A DNA stretch of 64,000 nucleotides from Pararobbsia silviterrae. GTDB lineage: Bacteria; Pseudomonadota; Gammaproteobacteria; Burkholderiales; Burkholderiaceae. Both the position numbers and the translations under genes were made by a program. Below, one piece after another: positions 1 through 9,633 of this stretch (positions are counted from its first letter, which is position 1; each line of letters begins with the position of its first letter). The notes beneath the pieces were generated by a model. The model saw nothing but the letters and a program-made list of their open reading frames with translations, made no database searches and had not been told where the DNA came from. The DNA lies in NCBI RefSeq assembly GCF_003628125.1, contig NZ_RBZU01000001.1:715793-779792 (forward strand), read 5' to 3'.

Positions 1-250
1 CGACGCGCTCATTCAAGACATCGAAGCGGGTGCTCAAGCCATCGACGCGCTCGTTCAAGACATCGACACGGATGCTCAAGCCATCGACGCGGTCGTTCAA
101 GACATCGACACGGATGCTCAAGCCATCGACGCGCTCGTTCAGGACATCGACACGGACGCTCAAGCCGTCGACGCGCTCGTTCAAGACGTCGACGCGGGCA
201 CTCAAACCGCCGACCTGCTCGTTCAGAACGTCGACCCGCCGGCCTACGTC
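1..250. repeat. 42-bp tandem repeat within the coiled-coil gene
   Basis: Units of 42 bp lie at 41-82, 83-124, 125-166 and 167-208, with a partial unit at 1-40 and a degenerate one at 209-250. Each encodes 14 residues (two heptads) on the minus strand. The central copies are nearly identical, so copy number could vary between strains. The array may continue beyond the left edge. Confidence 0.9.
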
Positions 251-433
251 GTCGATTCGCTCGCCGAGTACGCCCAGCGTCGTGACAACGACATCGAGCG
301 TCGTGGCGATTTTGCGCGTGCAGAGCTGTAAATCGGCGATGGCGTTCGCGTCGCGAGTCGCGTGTCTTGATGCGCGCCGTCCGACCGTATTGCGCGCGGG
401 CCGCGTACGTAGGGCTGGATGTGCGTGCATCAT
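1..433 (-). CDS. Heptad-repeat coiled-coil protein, 3' end outside window
   Basis: I do not recognise a named family. The frame opens at tandem ATG codons (complement of 428-433) with a GAGGGGG ribosome site about six bases upstream, and stays open to the window edge, so the C-terminus is missing. After roughly 60 residues without clear features, the protein becomes a 14-residue repeat of the type V-D-V-L-N-E-R-V-D-G-L-S-x-R, with hydrophobic residues in heptad spacing. This predicts a long amphipathic coiled coil. At DNA level it is a 42-bp tandem repeat. The frame overlaps two other long open frames created by the repeat; the coiled-coil reading is preferred because of its start site and its regular hydrophobic pattern. 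A structural or scaffold role is only a guess. Confidence 0.6.
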   Translation of the reverse strand, partial: MMHAHPALRTRPARNTVGRRASRHATRDANAIADLQLCTRKIATTLDVVVTTLGVLGERIDDVGRRVDVLNEQVGGLSARVDVLNERVDGLSVRVDVLNERVDGLSIRVDVLNDRVDGLSIRVDVLNERVDGLSTRFDVLNERV

Positions 434-712
434 GGCGCCCCCTCGTTCGACCGCTCAAGCGCAATCCGCTTGCGCGATTCCCCGCGACCGTCGCCGGCCG
501 ATATCCGCCACGTGAACTTCATACTCACCTCTCCGATCGCGACGCAAGCGCACGAATGCTTGCACTCGAGAAACGAGCTTACGCCCCCCTCTCAAGTTGA
601 TCGAGGTAAGCCAAGAAGTTCGCGTGTAGGACTATTCAGATACAACGCCATCCTTTCTCAACTTGCTTAGACGTTCGTCAGATAGCCATTCGGCATCGTT
701 CCGGCTGTATTT

Positions 713-1429
713 TCAGGACGCGATGGTGTCCGTTTGGTCGACTTGCGAATCGGTTGAAAAGGGGCCATCCGCCGCATCGTCGTCTTGCGCCTTCGCGAGC
801 GCTTCGCGATACGCGACGAGTTCGGCGATCGTGAGGCACGGCAATGCATGTTCGCGTGCGTAGCGGAGCACCTGCTCGCCGCGCGCCATCGAACCGTCGG
901 GATTCATGAGTTCGCAGAGCACGCCGGCAGGTTTGAGTCCGGCAAGGCGCGCGAGATCGACCGTGCCTTCGGTATGGCCGCGTCGTTCGAGCACGCCGCC
1001 GGGTACGGCGCGCAACGGGAACACGTGGCCAGGCCGCGCGAGATCGTCGGGGCGCGCGTGATCGGCGATCGCGGCGCGAATGGTCGTGACGCGGTCGGCT
1101 GCCGATACGCCGGTCGTGACACCGTGCACGGCTTCGATCGACACGGTGAACGCCGTGCCGTAGCGGCTCGAATTCGACTTGACCATCGGCGGCAGATCGA
1201 GCGCGCGCACGCGCGCGTCGGTCAGGCACAGGCAGACGATGCCGCTGCAATCGCGAATCATCATGGCCATGCTCTCGACGCCGATGCGCTCGGCGGCCAC
1301 GATCAGATCGGCCTCGTTTTCGCGGTCGTCGTCGTCGAACAGCACGACGGGGCGGCCTTCGCGCATCGCGTCGAGCGCGGCGCCGATTCTCGGGGGAAGG
1401 GGAACTGAAGGGTGCAACGTGTAAGACAT
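713..1429 (-). CDS. ribB: 3,4-dihydroxy-2-butanone 4-phosphate synthase
   Basis: It converts ribulose 5-phosphate to 3,4-dihydroxy-2-butanone 4-phosphate and formate, which supplies the four-carbon unit of riboflavin in the cytosol. The acidic loop with [16 protein letters not shown] near residue 30 and the later [16 protein letters not shown] stretch carry the Mg2+ and catalytic residues of the RibB family. At 238 residues it is a stand-alone RibB without the GTP cyclohydrolase II domain of RibBA fusions. I chose the ATG at 1429 because GAGGAGCG sits just upstream; an in-frame start seven codons earlier lacks such a site. An FMN riboswitch lies in its leader, so expression should fall when FMN is plentiful. 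About 30 residues at the C-terminus beyond the fold are acidic and polar. Confidence 0.95.
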   Translation of the reverse strand: MSYTLHPSVPLPPRIGAALDAMREGRPVVLFDDDDRENEADLIVAAERIGVESMAMMIRDCSGIVCLCLTDARVRALDLPPMVKSNSSRYGTAFTVSIEAVHGVTTGVSAADRVTTIRAAIADHARPDDLARPGHVFPLRAVPGGVLERRGHTEGTVDLARLAGLKPAGVLCELMNPDGSMARGEQVLRYAREHALPCLTIAELVAYREALAKAQDDDAADGPFSTDSQVDQTDTIAS

Positions 1430-1659
1430 GAAACGCTCCTCGCTAGCCATATGGCGAAAAACGTTTCAGGGCGACGCGGCCACCGACCGACGCAACGCAA
1501 ACCCGCGCAAAGCAGTGCAAAGACAATTCGCCGCGCAGCACGCCGACGACACGGCATCGCGCCACGACACCGTGGTTCGACGATCCGCGACGTTCCGCAG
1601 CGACAATCGTGTACACCGTTTCGCGCCGTCCGCGCAGACTGCCAGACAGCACTTCCGCG

Positions 1660-1826
1660 CATCTTCTCTCATCCGGACTCTAACCGTCGGCTCTGGCTTC
1701 GCACCAGATCTGCTGACCTTGCATCGCGTGAGCGGCTCTCGATGTGCCGTGCGCGACGCAAGCGCTCGCGGGCTCGCCAGATTGCCTGGCATACCGCCGG
1801 TGGGGAATTTCACCCCGCCCTGAAGA
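1660..1826 (-). ncRNA. FMN riboswitch (RFN element) upstream of ribB
   Basis: Read on the minus strand, the segment has the RFN landmarks in order. They are a GGGCGGGGTGAAATTCCCC opening, CACCGGCGGTA, AGCCCGCGAGCG, then AGCCGACGGTTAGAGTCCGGA and a closing GAGAAGATG. These match the conserved core of the FMN-binding aptamer. It lies about 230 nt upstream of the ribB start and points the same way. FMN binding is known to repress downstream riboflavin genes by termination or by hiding the ribosome site. I did not resolve which expression platform is used here. Confidence 0.95.
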
Positions 1827-1976
1827 CGCACTTGTTTGTGCAAGCCGGCTCACGCGTCTCCGCGGAGCCCGGATCTTGCAGTGCAATAAGCTTACCTCAT
1901 GGTTGAAGAGTTTGCTTGTGTTGGCCCGACTTCAACCAGGGGCTTTACCGCGCGGGGCGTGGCCTACCGCTTGGCG

Positions 1977-3482
1977 TCAGACGGAATCGGCCCATGCCTT
2001 GGCCGCCTCGACGGCGCGATGCCAGCCGCGCAACTGCTGCTCGGCGTCGCTCGACGCGATCGCCGACGTGAAGTGGCGATCGGGGCGCCATTGCTCGGCA
2101 AGCGCCTCGATGCTCGGCCAATACCCGACTGCAAGGCCCGCGAGGTATGCGGCGCCGAGCGCGGTCGTCTCCGTGACCTGGGGACGCACGACATCGATGC
2201 CGAGCAGATCGGCCTGGATCTGCATCAGCAGGTTGTTCGCGGCGGCCCCGCCATCGACGCGGAGTTCCGAAATCGGCTTGTCGGCGTCGGCTTCCATTGC
2301 CCGAAGCACGTCGATCGACTGGAACGCGATGCTGTCGAGCGCCGCACGCGCGAGATGCGCCGATGTCGTCGCACGTGTCGCACCGAACATCGAGCCGCGC
2401 GCATGGGCGTTCCAGTGCGGCGCGCCGAGGCCCGCGAACGCGGGGACGAGGTAGACGCCGCCGCTGTCCGGGACGGCGCCCGCCAGGCCTTCGATGTCCG
2501 CCGCGGTGCGGATCATGCCCATGCCGTCGCGCAGCCATTGGACGACCGCGCCGCCGATGAAGATGCTGCCTTCGAGCGCATAGTCGACGCGTTCGCCGAT
2601 TTGCCAGGCGATCGTCGTCACGAGGTGGTTGTTCGATTCGATCGGCCGGCTGCCCGTGTTCATGACGAGGAAGCAGCCCGTGCCGTACGTGTTCTTGACC
2701 ATGCCCGGGCGGATGCACATCTGCCCGAACAGGGCCGCGTGCTGATCGCCCGCGATGCCGGCGATCGGTATCGGTGCCGCGAATAGCGAGGGGTGCGTCA
2801 TGCCGTACTGTTCGGACGACGCGCGCACCTCGGGCAGCAGCGCGCGCGGAATATCGAGCGCGTCGAGCAAATCGGGATCCCACTCGCGCGTATGGATATT
2901 GAACAGCATCGTACGCGAGGCGTTCGTGACGTCCGTGATATGCAGCGCGCCGTGTGTGAGGTTCCAGACGAGCCAGCTATCGACCGTACCGAAGGCGAGT
3001 TCGCCGGCTTGCGCACGGGCGCGCGCGCCGTCGACGTTGTCGAGGATCCAGCGGATTTTCGTCGCGGAAAAATACGCGTCGACGGGCAGACCCGTTTTGG
3101 CGCGAATCGTCGGCGCGAGGCCGCGCGCCTGAAGCGCATCGCAGAGCGCGGCGCCGCGGCGGTCCTGCCAGACGATCGCGTTGTAGACGGGCTGACCGGT
3201 CTTGCGATCCCAGATCAGCGTGGTTTCGCGTTGGTTCGTGATCCCGATCGCGGCGATGTCGTGCGGTCCGACACCCGCGCGCGTGACCGCTTCGGCCGCC
3301 ACGCCCGCCTGCGTCGACCAGATTTCACGCGGATCGTGCTCGACCCAGCCCGACTGCGGATAGATCTGGCTGAATTCCTTTTGCGCGATCGCGACAATGG
3401 CGCCTTCGCGATCGAACACGATCGCGCGGGAACTCGTCGTGCCCTGATCGAGCGCAAGGATGTACGGGGCCGGACTCGGCAT
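1977..3482 (-). CDS. glpK: Glycerol kinase
   Basis: It phosphorylates glycerol with ATP to sn-glycerol 3-phosphate, the entry step of glycerol catabolism, in the cytosol. The 501-residue length equals that of typical GlpK. The FGGY-kinase start [18 protein letters not shown], the [11 protein letters not shown] glycerol-contact segment, [12 protein letters not shown] with the catalytic-base aspartate, and the C-terminal [11 protein letters not shown] nucleotide-binding loop are all present. No glpF or glpD is adjacent in the window, so it appears to be transcribed alone. It is preceded by about 650 bp of sequence without a gene. No terminator with a T-run was seen after the stop. Confidence 0.97.
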   Translation of the reverse strand: MPSPAPYILALDQGTTSSRAIVFDREGAIVAIAQKEFSQIYPQSGWVEHDPREIWSTQAGVAAEAVTRAGVGPHDIAAIGITNQRETTLIWDRKTGQPVYNAIVWQDRRGAALCDALQARGLAPTIRAKTGLPVDAYFSATKIRWILDNVDGARARAQAGELAFGTVDSWLVWNLTHGALHITDVTNASRTMLFNIHTREWDPDLLDALDIPRALLPEVRASSEQYGMTHPSLFAAPIPIAGIAGDQHAALFGQMCIRPGMVKNTYGTGCFLVMNTGSRPIESNNHLVTTIAWQIGERVDYALEGSIFIGGAVVQWLRDGMGMIRTAADIEGLAGAVPDSGGVYLVPAFAGLGAPHWNAHARGSMFGATRATTSAHLARAALDSIAFQSIDVLRAMEADADKPISELRVDGGAAANNLLMQIQADLLGIDVVRPQVTETTALGAAYLAGLAVGYWPSIEALAEQWRPDRHFTSAIASSDAEQQLRGWHRAVEAAKAWADSV

Positions 3483-4131
3483 GCGGATGTCTCCTCGTTA
3501 TTGTGGCGGCTGCGTGGCTGCGGCACGATCGGTTGGCGTGATCGGTCGGCGCGTTCGGTCGAAGTGCGTCGCGCATCGCGTCGCAGCATGCATCGGTATC
3601 GGACAAGGTAACAAACTCGTACGAGCTTGTCGCGCACGACGACGCAGGCGTCGGTGTGATCTCCATCGCCGGGGCGCGATGACGGAATGCGTGTCAGTCG
3701 GTGCCGCCGGGCCGATGCGAACACACGACTGATTGCCGAATATTGCCGTAAGCCTCGCGTTTTTTCGGCGCCGCCGCGCACGTGCTTCGGCCTTGCCAGT
3801 CGGGCTTCGCACAGCGATTCGCCGTTGCGCTCGGCAAGGTTCGCGTACGAGCCGGCAGATCAGTCGGGCATGTTTTCTGCGGATGACCAATAATAGGGTA
3901 ACCACGCATACGGAACCGAAGCGCAGTCGCTGCGGTCTTTTAGGCGACGAGAATCGGTTGTCGAACAGACGCGTACGTTTCGTGGCCTGGTTTCTGTTCA
4001 GATTGCGATCGGCTTGCAGGAAATGGCTTATCGCCTCTTGTCACGCGCGGGTCGAGCGCGGCCGGCACAGCGCCGGGCGCTAGTGGGCCGGCGTGACGCG
4101 GGAGGCCTCAGCACGACTGGAGGGCGGGAAA
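3483..4131. other. Intergenic region between divergent glpK and ferritin-like gene
   Basis: This 650-bp stretch separates two divergent genes and must hold both promoters. Open frames here have no ribosome site and poor codon patterns, so I call no gene. No clear operator palindrome or RNA was recognised. Confidence 0.5.
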
Positions 4132-4959
4132 GTGCAAAACGAAAAAATCGTGGTGATGCCCTGGCGGATCGAAGACCTCGATCTGTCGCGCATCGACCGA
4201 CAGGCCGCGACGGCCGATGAAGACTTGATGCTGTTGCTCTGCGCGTCGTCGTTCATCGAAAGCGGCTCGGATCTCTATACGACGAACCTCTCGGCGTATT
4301 TCGGCGGCGATGCCGAAGTCGAAGGCTGGCTCAACGATCATTGGGAACACGAGGAGCTTCAACACGGGCGCGCATTGCGCGCCTATATCGAGCACGTGTG
4401 GCCCGACTTCGATTGGGATCTCGCGTTCCGCAATTTTTTCGACGAGTATTCGAAGACGTGCTCGATCGAAGGTTTCGAAAAATCGCGCGCCCTCGAGATG
4501 GTCGCGCGCTGCGTCGTCGAGACGGGCACCGCGACGCTTTACCGCGCGATCAGCGAGTTGTCGACCGAGCCCGTGCTCAAGGAGCTCACGAACCTGATCC
4601 GGTCTGACGAAGTGCGTCACTACAAGCACTTCTTCCGGTACTTCCGTAAATACAACGAGAAAGAGAATCACGGCCGCTTCGCGGTGCTCGGCGCACTCGC
4701 GCGTCGCGTCGTCGAGATCAAGAACGAGGACTCGGAAATTGCCTTGCGGCATGCGTTCGAGATCCGCTATCCGGATCGCGCCGGCGACAAGGCGTATTTG
4801 AAGGAGAAGTGCGCGCGCGTCAATGCGCTCGTGAGACGGAACCTGTCCGCCGATATGTGCGTGAAGATGTTGCTGAAGCCGCTCGATATTCCGCCGCGCA
4901 TCTCGCCGGGCGTGCACTACCCGCTCGCGAAGATCACGCAGCACGTGTTTTTCCGCTAA
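4132..4959 (+). CDS. Ferritin-like di-iron protein
   Basis: The protein (275 residues from the chosen GTG) has the carboxylate and histidine pattern of a four-helix di-iron centre. There is a Glu in FIESGSDLYTTNL, an EExxH in WEHEELQHGRA, a Glu in VVETGTATLYRAI, and a final DEVRHYKHF. This spacing is shared by ferritin-like oxidases and acyl-ACP desaturase relatives. The substrate cannot be read from the sequence; oxidation of an organic substrate or iron-dependent stress protection are both possible. I prefer GTG at 4132 because GGAGGG lies seven bases before it; an upstream GTG at 4093 lacks a site. The gene is convergent with rhlE and stands alone. Confidence 0.75.
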   Translation: MQNEKIVVMPWRIEDLDLSRIDRQAATADEDLMLLLCASSFIESGSDLYTTNLSAYFGGDAEVEGWLNDHWEHEELQHGRALRAYIEHVWPDFDWDLAFRNFFDEYSKTCSIEGFEKSRALEMVARCVVETGTATLYRAISELSTEPVLKELTNLIRSDEVRHYKHFFRYFRKYNEKENHGRFAVLGALARRVVEIKNEDSEIALRHAFEIRYPDRAGDKAYLKEKCARVNALVRRNLSADMCVKMLLKPLDIPPRISPGVHYPLAKITQHVFFR

Positions 4960-5151
4960 CTCCGCGGACCCGCGCGCCGGTCCGCATCGTGCAGAAGCAG
5001 CCGCCCTGGCTGCGGCCGTTTGCGATGGGTTTGCGATCGCTGACGGACGCCACGATCGCGGACCGTCTCGGCGGCGATATCTGTCTGTGCAGCTCGACGG
5101 CTTGGGCGATCACCGATTGCCTCGGCGATCGCCGCTCACAGCGTCAGGCGG

Positions 5152-6879
5152 TTACTCGCCCCGTGTCTTGGCGCGCGCTTGCGGTTGGGCGCGCTGGCCG
5201 CCGTGCGACGGATGCGCGTTCGACTGTGCGTTGCCCTGTCCGCCACCGAGGATCGCGGCGCGGCGCGGTCCGTTGTGGTTCCGGTTGCCCGCATTCGCAT
5301 GCGAACCGTTGCTGCCTTCGCCGTTGCGCTGTCCTTGACCCCCGCCCGAGCGTTGAGCCGAGCCGCCGGCGCCATCGCGCGCCGGCTTGTTGGTCGAGAA
5401 GCCGCGGCCGCCGTTCTGATCCTGACGATTGCCCGATGCGCGTTCGCCGTGACCCGCGCGGTTGCCGTTCGACCCGGCGCCTTGACCTGAGCGAGGGTTC
5501 GCGGCGCCGTTCGACGCGGGCCGCGCACCGTTCGATGCGGCGTTGCCCGGTGCATTCCGGTTGCCGTGTTCGTTACGTCCGCGTTCGCCGCCCTGGGTCG
5601 CGCGCGCACCCGACTGACCCGCGGGCGCACCGCGCCGCGCGCCGTTGCCGCTCGCGCCTGCCCGGTGACCGTCGCGCGGCGCATTGCGCGGCGTGTCGCG
5701 TTGGCCGCTGCGGCGCTGGATCGGTTCGGGCTTTGCGTTCGGATCGGGCTCGAAGCCCGGTACGACCTCACGCGGCAGGGCGCGCTTGATGAGCTTTTCG
5801 ATATCGGCGAGCAGGCCGTGCTCGTCGACGCACACGAGCGACACCGCCTCGCCCGTCGCCCCCGCGCGGCCCGTGCGGCCGATTCGGTGGACGTAGTCCT
5901 CGGGCACGTTCGGCAGGTCGAAGTTGACGACGTGGGGCAATTGATCGATGTCGATCCCGCGTGCCGCGATGTCGGTCGCGACGAGCACCTGGAGGCTCGC
6001 ATCCTTGAACTCGGCGAGCGCGCGCGTACGCGCCGACTGGCTCTTGTTGCCGTGGATCGCCATCGCGCTGATGCCGTCCTTGCCGAGTTGCTCGGCAAGC
6101 CGGTTCGCGCCGTGCTTGGTCCGCGTGAAGACGAGGACCTGGAACCAGTTATGTTCGCGGATCAGATGCGTGAGCAATTCGCGCTTCTTGTCGCGATCGA
6201 CCGGGTGGACCTTCTGAGCCACGCTCTCGGCCGTCGTATTGCGGCGCGCGACTTCGATCATCGCGGGCTTGTCGAGCAGATCGTCGGCCAGTTGCTTGAT
6301 CTCGTCGGCGAACGTCGCCGAGAACAGCAGGTTCTGACGTACGCGCGGCAGCACCGCGAGCACTTTGCGGATATCGCGGATGAAGCCCATGTCGAGCATC
6401 CGGTCCGCTTCGTCGAGAACGAAGATTTCGATGTGCGAGAGATCGATCGTCTTTTGCGCGAGGTGATCGAGCAGACGGCCCGGCGTCGCGACGACGATAT
6501 CGACGCCGCGGCGCAGCTGGTCGATCTGCGGATTGATGCCGACCCCGCCGAACATCATCATCGACTTGAGGTTCAGATACTTCGCGTAGTTGCGCACGCT
6601 TTCCTCGACCTGCGCGGCGAGTTCGCGCGTGGGCGTCAGGATCAGGGCGCGGATGACGGGTTTGCCGCTGCGCTGCAGCGGTCGCGTCGAGAGACGATGA
6701 AGGATCGGCAGCGTGAAGCCTGCCGTCTTGCCGGTGCCCGTCTGCGCGCCGGCGAGCAGGTCGCCTCCCGCGAGAACGGCCGGGATCGCCTGGCGCTGGA
6801 TCGGAGTGGGGGTTTCGTAACCGAGTTCACGGACGGCTCGGACGATTTCGTCTGCGAGGCCGAGTTCTGCAAATGACAT
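5152..6879 (-). CDS. rhlE: DEAD-box ATP-dependent RNA helicase RhlE
   Basis: This cytosolic RNA-unwinding enzyme probably acts in ribosome assembly and mRNA decay, as in other bacteria. The Q motif (FAELGL...[13 protein letters not shown]), Walker [36 protein letters not shown], and helicase motifs V and VI ([21 protein letters not shown]) appear in order over the first 375 residues. The remaining 190 or so residues are a low-complexity tail rich in Asn, Gly, Arg and Ala, of the kind that binds RNA without fixed structure. The length (575) exceeds E. coli RhlE because of this tail. It is convergent with the ferritin-like gene and follows the cytochrome operon on the same strand. Confidence 0.95.
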   Translation of the reverse strand: MSFAELGLADEIVRAVRELGYETPTPIQRQAIPAVLAGGDLLAGAQTGTGKTAGFTLPILHRLSTRPLQRSGKPVIRALILTPTRELAAQVEESVRNYAKYLNLKSMMMFGGVGINPQIDQLRRGVDIVVATPGRLLDHLAQKTIDLSHIEIFVLDEADRMLDMGFIRDIRKVLAVLPRVRQNLLFSATFADEIKQLADDLLDKPAMIEVARRNTTAESVAQKVHPVDRDKKRELLTHLIREHNWFQVLVFTRTKHGANRLAEQLGKDGISAMAIHGNKSQSARTRALAEFKDASLQVLVATDIAARGIDIDQLPHVVNFDLPNVPEDYVHRIGRTGRAGATGEAVSLVCVDEHGLLADIEKLIKRALPREVVPGFEPDPNAKPEPIQRRSGQRDTPRNAPRDGHRAGASGNGARRGAPAGQSGARATQGGERGRNEHGNRNAPGNAASNGARPASNGAANPRSGQGAGSNGNRAGHGERASGNRQDQNGGRGFSTNKPARDGAGGSAQRSGGGQGQRNGEGSNGSHANAGNRNHNGPRRAAILGGGQGNAQSNAHPSHGGQRAQPQARAKTRGE

Positions 6880-6944
6880 GGAACGCCTGAATATTGCGGT
6901 CGCGCATCACCAAGCCTGCACGGCGATGCGGAGGAATGAAAGCG

Positions 6945-6973
6945 AAGGGCGCGTCCGACCGGAACGCGCCCTT
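6945..6973 (-). terminator. Hairpin after the cytochrome operon
   Basis: The stem AAGGGCGCGT pairs with ACGCGCCCTT across a short loop, 27 bp beyond the stop of the three-heme cytochrome gene. Only a weak T-rich stretch follows on the minus strand, so it could be an attenuated terminator or an mRNA 3' stabiliser before rhlE. Confidence 0.6.
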
Positions 6974-6999
6974 GCTGAGTCGCTTGTACGGCGCCGTCG

Positions 7000-8295
7000 T
7001 CAGTCGAGCGGGGCCGAGCGGAGATCGTTGACTTGCTGCGGCGACACCGGCGTGCCGTGGTTACCCCACGACATCCGCACGTAGGTCACGACGGCTGCGA
7101 TTTCCTGGTCCGAGAGACGTTGCGCGAACGGCGGCATGCCGTGCGGCTGCAGGTTCTCGGTCGTCGACGGCGGATATCCGCCGTTGAGCACCATGCGAAT
7201 CGGGTTCACGGCCGACGGCATCTGGATCGACTGGTTGTTCGCGAGCGGCGGGAAGCCCGGCGGATGACCCAGACCATTGGCCGCGTGGCACTCGACGCAC
7301 TGGCTCGTATAGATCTTTTCGCCTTGCGCGAGCAGTTGCGAGCCGAATTCCTTCGACGTCTCGAGCTGCAACGCTTCCGGCGCGTCTTTCTTCTGCGGCA
7401 GCGACTTCAGATAGACGGCCATCGCCTTGACGTCGTCGCTCGTCATGTACTGGAGGCTGTTGTGAACCACTTCAGCCATCGGACCATAGACCGCGCCGCG
7501 TTGCGACACGCCCGACTTCAGCAGCGTCGTGATCTCGTCGAGATCCCAGTCGCCGAGACCGGCTTCCTTGTTCGACGTCAGCGACGGCGCATACCAGTTC
7601 TGCAGCGGGATCAGACCGCCCGCGAAGGCCGCGTTCTGGTTCGCACCGCCGAGCGCGTTGATGCTCGTATGGCACATCGTGCAGTGGCCGAGGCCCTGGA
7701 CGAGGTAGGCGCCGCGGTTCCACTCGACCGATTGCGTCGGATCCGGCTTGTACTCGCCTTCACGGAAGAACAGCGTACGCCAGCCGATCAGCGCGTTCCG
7801 GTTGTTGAACGGGAACGGCATCGCGGGCGTCTTGTTTTCCTGATGCACGGGCTTGATCGAACGCAGGTAGGCGTAGATCGCGTCCGCGTCTTCGCGCGTG
7901 ACCTTCGTGTACGACACGAACGGGAACACCGGATACAGCAGGCTGCCGTCCTTCGCGCGGCCCGTATGCATCGCGCGATAGAAGTCGTTTTGCGTCCACT
8001 TGCCGATACCCGTTTCGTCGTCGGGCGTCAGGTTCGGGGAATAGAGCGTGCCGAACGGCGTCGCCATCGGCAGACCGCCGGCCATCGGCTCGCCGCCGCG
8101 GACGGTATGGCAAGCGATACAGTCGCCGGCGCGCGCCAGATATTCACCCTTCTTGATGAGATCCGCGTCGGTCGTCGGCGTGGCGGCTTGCGCCGTGCCT
8201 TGATGTTGGCTCGAACCCGGCCAGACGACCGGGACCAGCGCTGCCGCAGCGACGATGACGACCGCCGACAGCGCGAAAAGGCTCTTGCGTTGCAT
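7000..8295 (-). CDS. Three-heme membrane-anchored cytochrome c
   Basis: An electron carrier with three CxxCH heme sites (CIACH, CTMCH, CVECH) spread over 431 residues. This is the pattern of the cytochrome c subunit of periplasmic alcohol, aldehyde or gluconate dehydrogenases. The N-terminus MQRKSLFALSAVVIVAAAAL is a signal or anchor segment, placing the hemes in the periplasm. The start is the ATG at 8295, preceded by AGGAGAG; the frame extends further upstream but through the previous gene. It is 17 bp downstream of a two-heme cytochrome gene, and the pair reads as one operon. No dehydrogenase catalytic subunit is adjacent, so the donor is unknown; delivery of electrons to a terminal oxidase is inferred. 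Confidence 0.88.
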   Translation of the reverse strand: MQRKSLFALSAVVIVAAAALVPVVWPGSSQHQGTAQAATPTTDADLIKKGEYLARAGDCIACHTVRGGEPMAGGLPMATPFGTLYSPNLTPDDETGIGKWTQNDFYRAMHTGRAKDGSLLYPVFPFVSYTKVTREDADAIYAYLRSIKPVHQENKTPAMPFPFNNRNALIGWRTLFFREGEYKPDPTQSVEWNRGAYLVQGLGHCTMCHTSINALGGANQNAAFAGGLIPLQNWYAPSLTSNKEAGLGDWDLDEITTLLKSGVSQRGAVYGPMAEVVHNSLQYMTSDDVKAMAVYLKSLPQKKDAPEALQLETSKEFGSQLLAQGEKIYTSQCVECHAANGLGHPPGFPPLANNQSIQMPSAVNPIRMVLNGGYPPSTTENLQPHGMPPFAQRLSDQEIAAVVTYVRMSWGNHGTPVSPQQVNDLRSAPLD

Positions 8296-8312
8296 GGTTC
8301 TCTCCTGATCGC

Positions 8313-9038
8313 TTACTGCGGTTCGCTGCCGCAGGCGAGCGGCGTCTTCAACGAGCCAGCCGGAGCCGGCACGGGGTTCTGCGGCGCCTTTTGCGTGGAG
8401 AGCCATGCGGCGACGGCGCTGATGTCTGCGTCGTTCAAACGCGTAGCGATTTCATGCATGCAGTCCGGCGCGAGCGCGTGACGTGTGCCCGAGCGCCATG
8501 CGCCCAATTGGGCGCTGATGTAGTCGTTGTGCAGTCCGACGAGACCCGGAATCGCGGGTTGCATGCCGGTCAGGCCCTTGCCGTGGCACGCGATACACGC
8601 GGGCACGTTCTTCGAGGGGTCGCCGTTGAGCACGATCTGCTGGCCGCGCGCGACGACGGAGTCGGGCACGGTCGGCGCCGACGGCGTCGGGTACGGCGGA
8701 CGCTGATTCGAGAAATACGTCGCGATCTGATGCAGATAGTCGTCCGACAGGTACGTCACCAGGTAATTCATCGGCGGGTACTTGCGGCGGCCTTCGCGGA
8801 AATTCTGGAGCTGGTTGAACAGATAGTCGGCCGGCTTGCCCGCGAGACGCGGGAAATAGTCGTTGTCGGTGCCTTGACCCTGAGCGCCGTGGCAGGCCGC
8901 GCACGCCGCGACCTTCGATTGCATCGTGTCGGGGGCCGGGCTGTTCTGTGTATCGGCAGCACGGACGGAAAGGCTTGCGCTGGCGCCGACGAGCAGCAAA
9001 AGAGCCAGCAGCGGACGAAAAATGCGTCGTGAAGACAC
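8313..9038 (-). CDS. Two-heme cytochrome c4-like protein
   Basis: A 241-residue protein with a clear signal peptide (about 27 residues, ending in VRAA). Two CxxCH sites, CAACHG and CIACHG, about 100 residues apart mark two fused class I cytochrome c domains as in cytochrome c4. Conserved FPRLAGKPADYLFNQLQNF and the matching IPGLVGLHNDYISAQLGAW segments show the internal duplication. It is first in the operon with the three-heme cytochrome and acts in the periplasm, probably passing electrons towards cytochrome oxidase. The start ATG is at 9038. Confidence 0.9.
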   Translation of the reverse strand: MSSRRIFRPLLALLLLVGASASLSVRAADTQNSPAPDTMQSKVAACAACHGAQGQGTDNDYFPRLAGKPADYLFNQLQNFREGRRKYPPMNYLVTYLSDDYLHQIATYFSNQRPPYPTPSAPTVPDSVVARGQQIVLNGDPSKNVPACIACHGKGLTGMQPAIPGLVGLHNDYISAQLGAWRSGTRHALAPDCMHEIATRLNDADISAVAAWLSTQKAPQNPVPAPAGSLKTPLACGSEPQ

Positions 9039-9554
9039 GCTTTACTCCATCAATTACGGGGGACCTATTGGTTGCCATTCCCGGTCGCGACACCTGGGCG
9101 GCCCTTCTTCTAACCCTGTTCAACCCCGTCGCGTCGTCCGCGCAGTCGCCCGCGGGCGAAGGATCGGAGCGGCGTTGGGTACGGCAATCGTCTGGCGGAT
9201 CCGGCGCCGTCGCGAGACGCGCTCAAATCCAAGGATTGCCGCAGCGCCGCATTCTAGCATCGGCCCTCGAATGCATCACTGCAGACCCGAGAACCCGGCG
9301 TTGGCCCGAGATTATGCATCGATTCCCGCGCGAGCGGGAGGGTAAACACCGTCGGGCGTCGGGCGTCGGGCCCGAGCCCCCGGCGCGCGCTGTCGCGCAC
9401 AGCGCTCAGGGCCTGCCTGCGGGCGTTTCACGGGCACCGGCCGGAATCGAAATCCGACCCCTTTGCCTCACGCCGAGCGGACCGCCCGGGAAAAGTGTCG
9501 CAGTTTTGCGAATGCGGTCCGCGTGCGGCGCACAGCCTGTGTCGAACGACAAAG
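9039..9554. other. Intergenic region upstream of the cytochrome operon
   Basis: About 500 bp without a supportable gene. It should contain the promoter of the minus-strand cytochrome operon near 9040-9120. A short run repeating CGTCGGG occurs near 9350-9370. Nothing else was recognised. Confidence 0.45.
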
Positions 9555-9585
9555 AAAAACGGCCGGGAGATCCCGGCCGCGTTTC
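9555..9585 (-). terminator. Rho-independent terminator of the YodC-like gene
   Basis: The palindrome CGGCCGGGA-GA-TCCCGGCCG is followed on the minus strand by TTTTTCTTT. It lies about 50 bp beyond the stop of the YodC-like gene, in the correct orientation. Confidence 0.85.
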
Positions 9586-9633
9586 AAGTCGGCTTCTTGT
9601 TATCGGACGCCGCCCAGGAGGTGCCGCTCGCGT

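Noticed and set aside
9-464. An Arg/Cys-rich minus-strand frame and a Ser/Thr-rich plus-strand frame over the 42-bp repeats
   Set aside because: Both arise from the repeat being open in several frames. The overlapping coiled-coil frame has a good ribosome site and hydrophobic heptads.
5566-6876. A 436-codon plus-strand frame opposite rhlE
   Set aside because: The opposite strand has all helicase motifs; this frame is the codon mirror of it and has no start signal.
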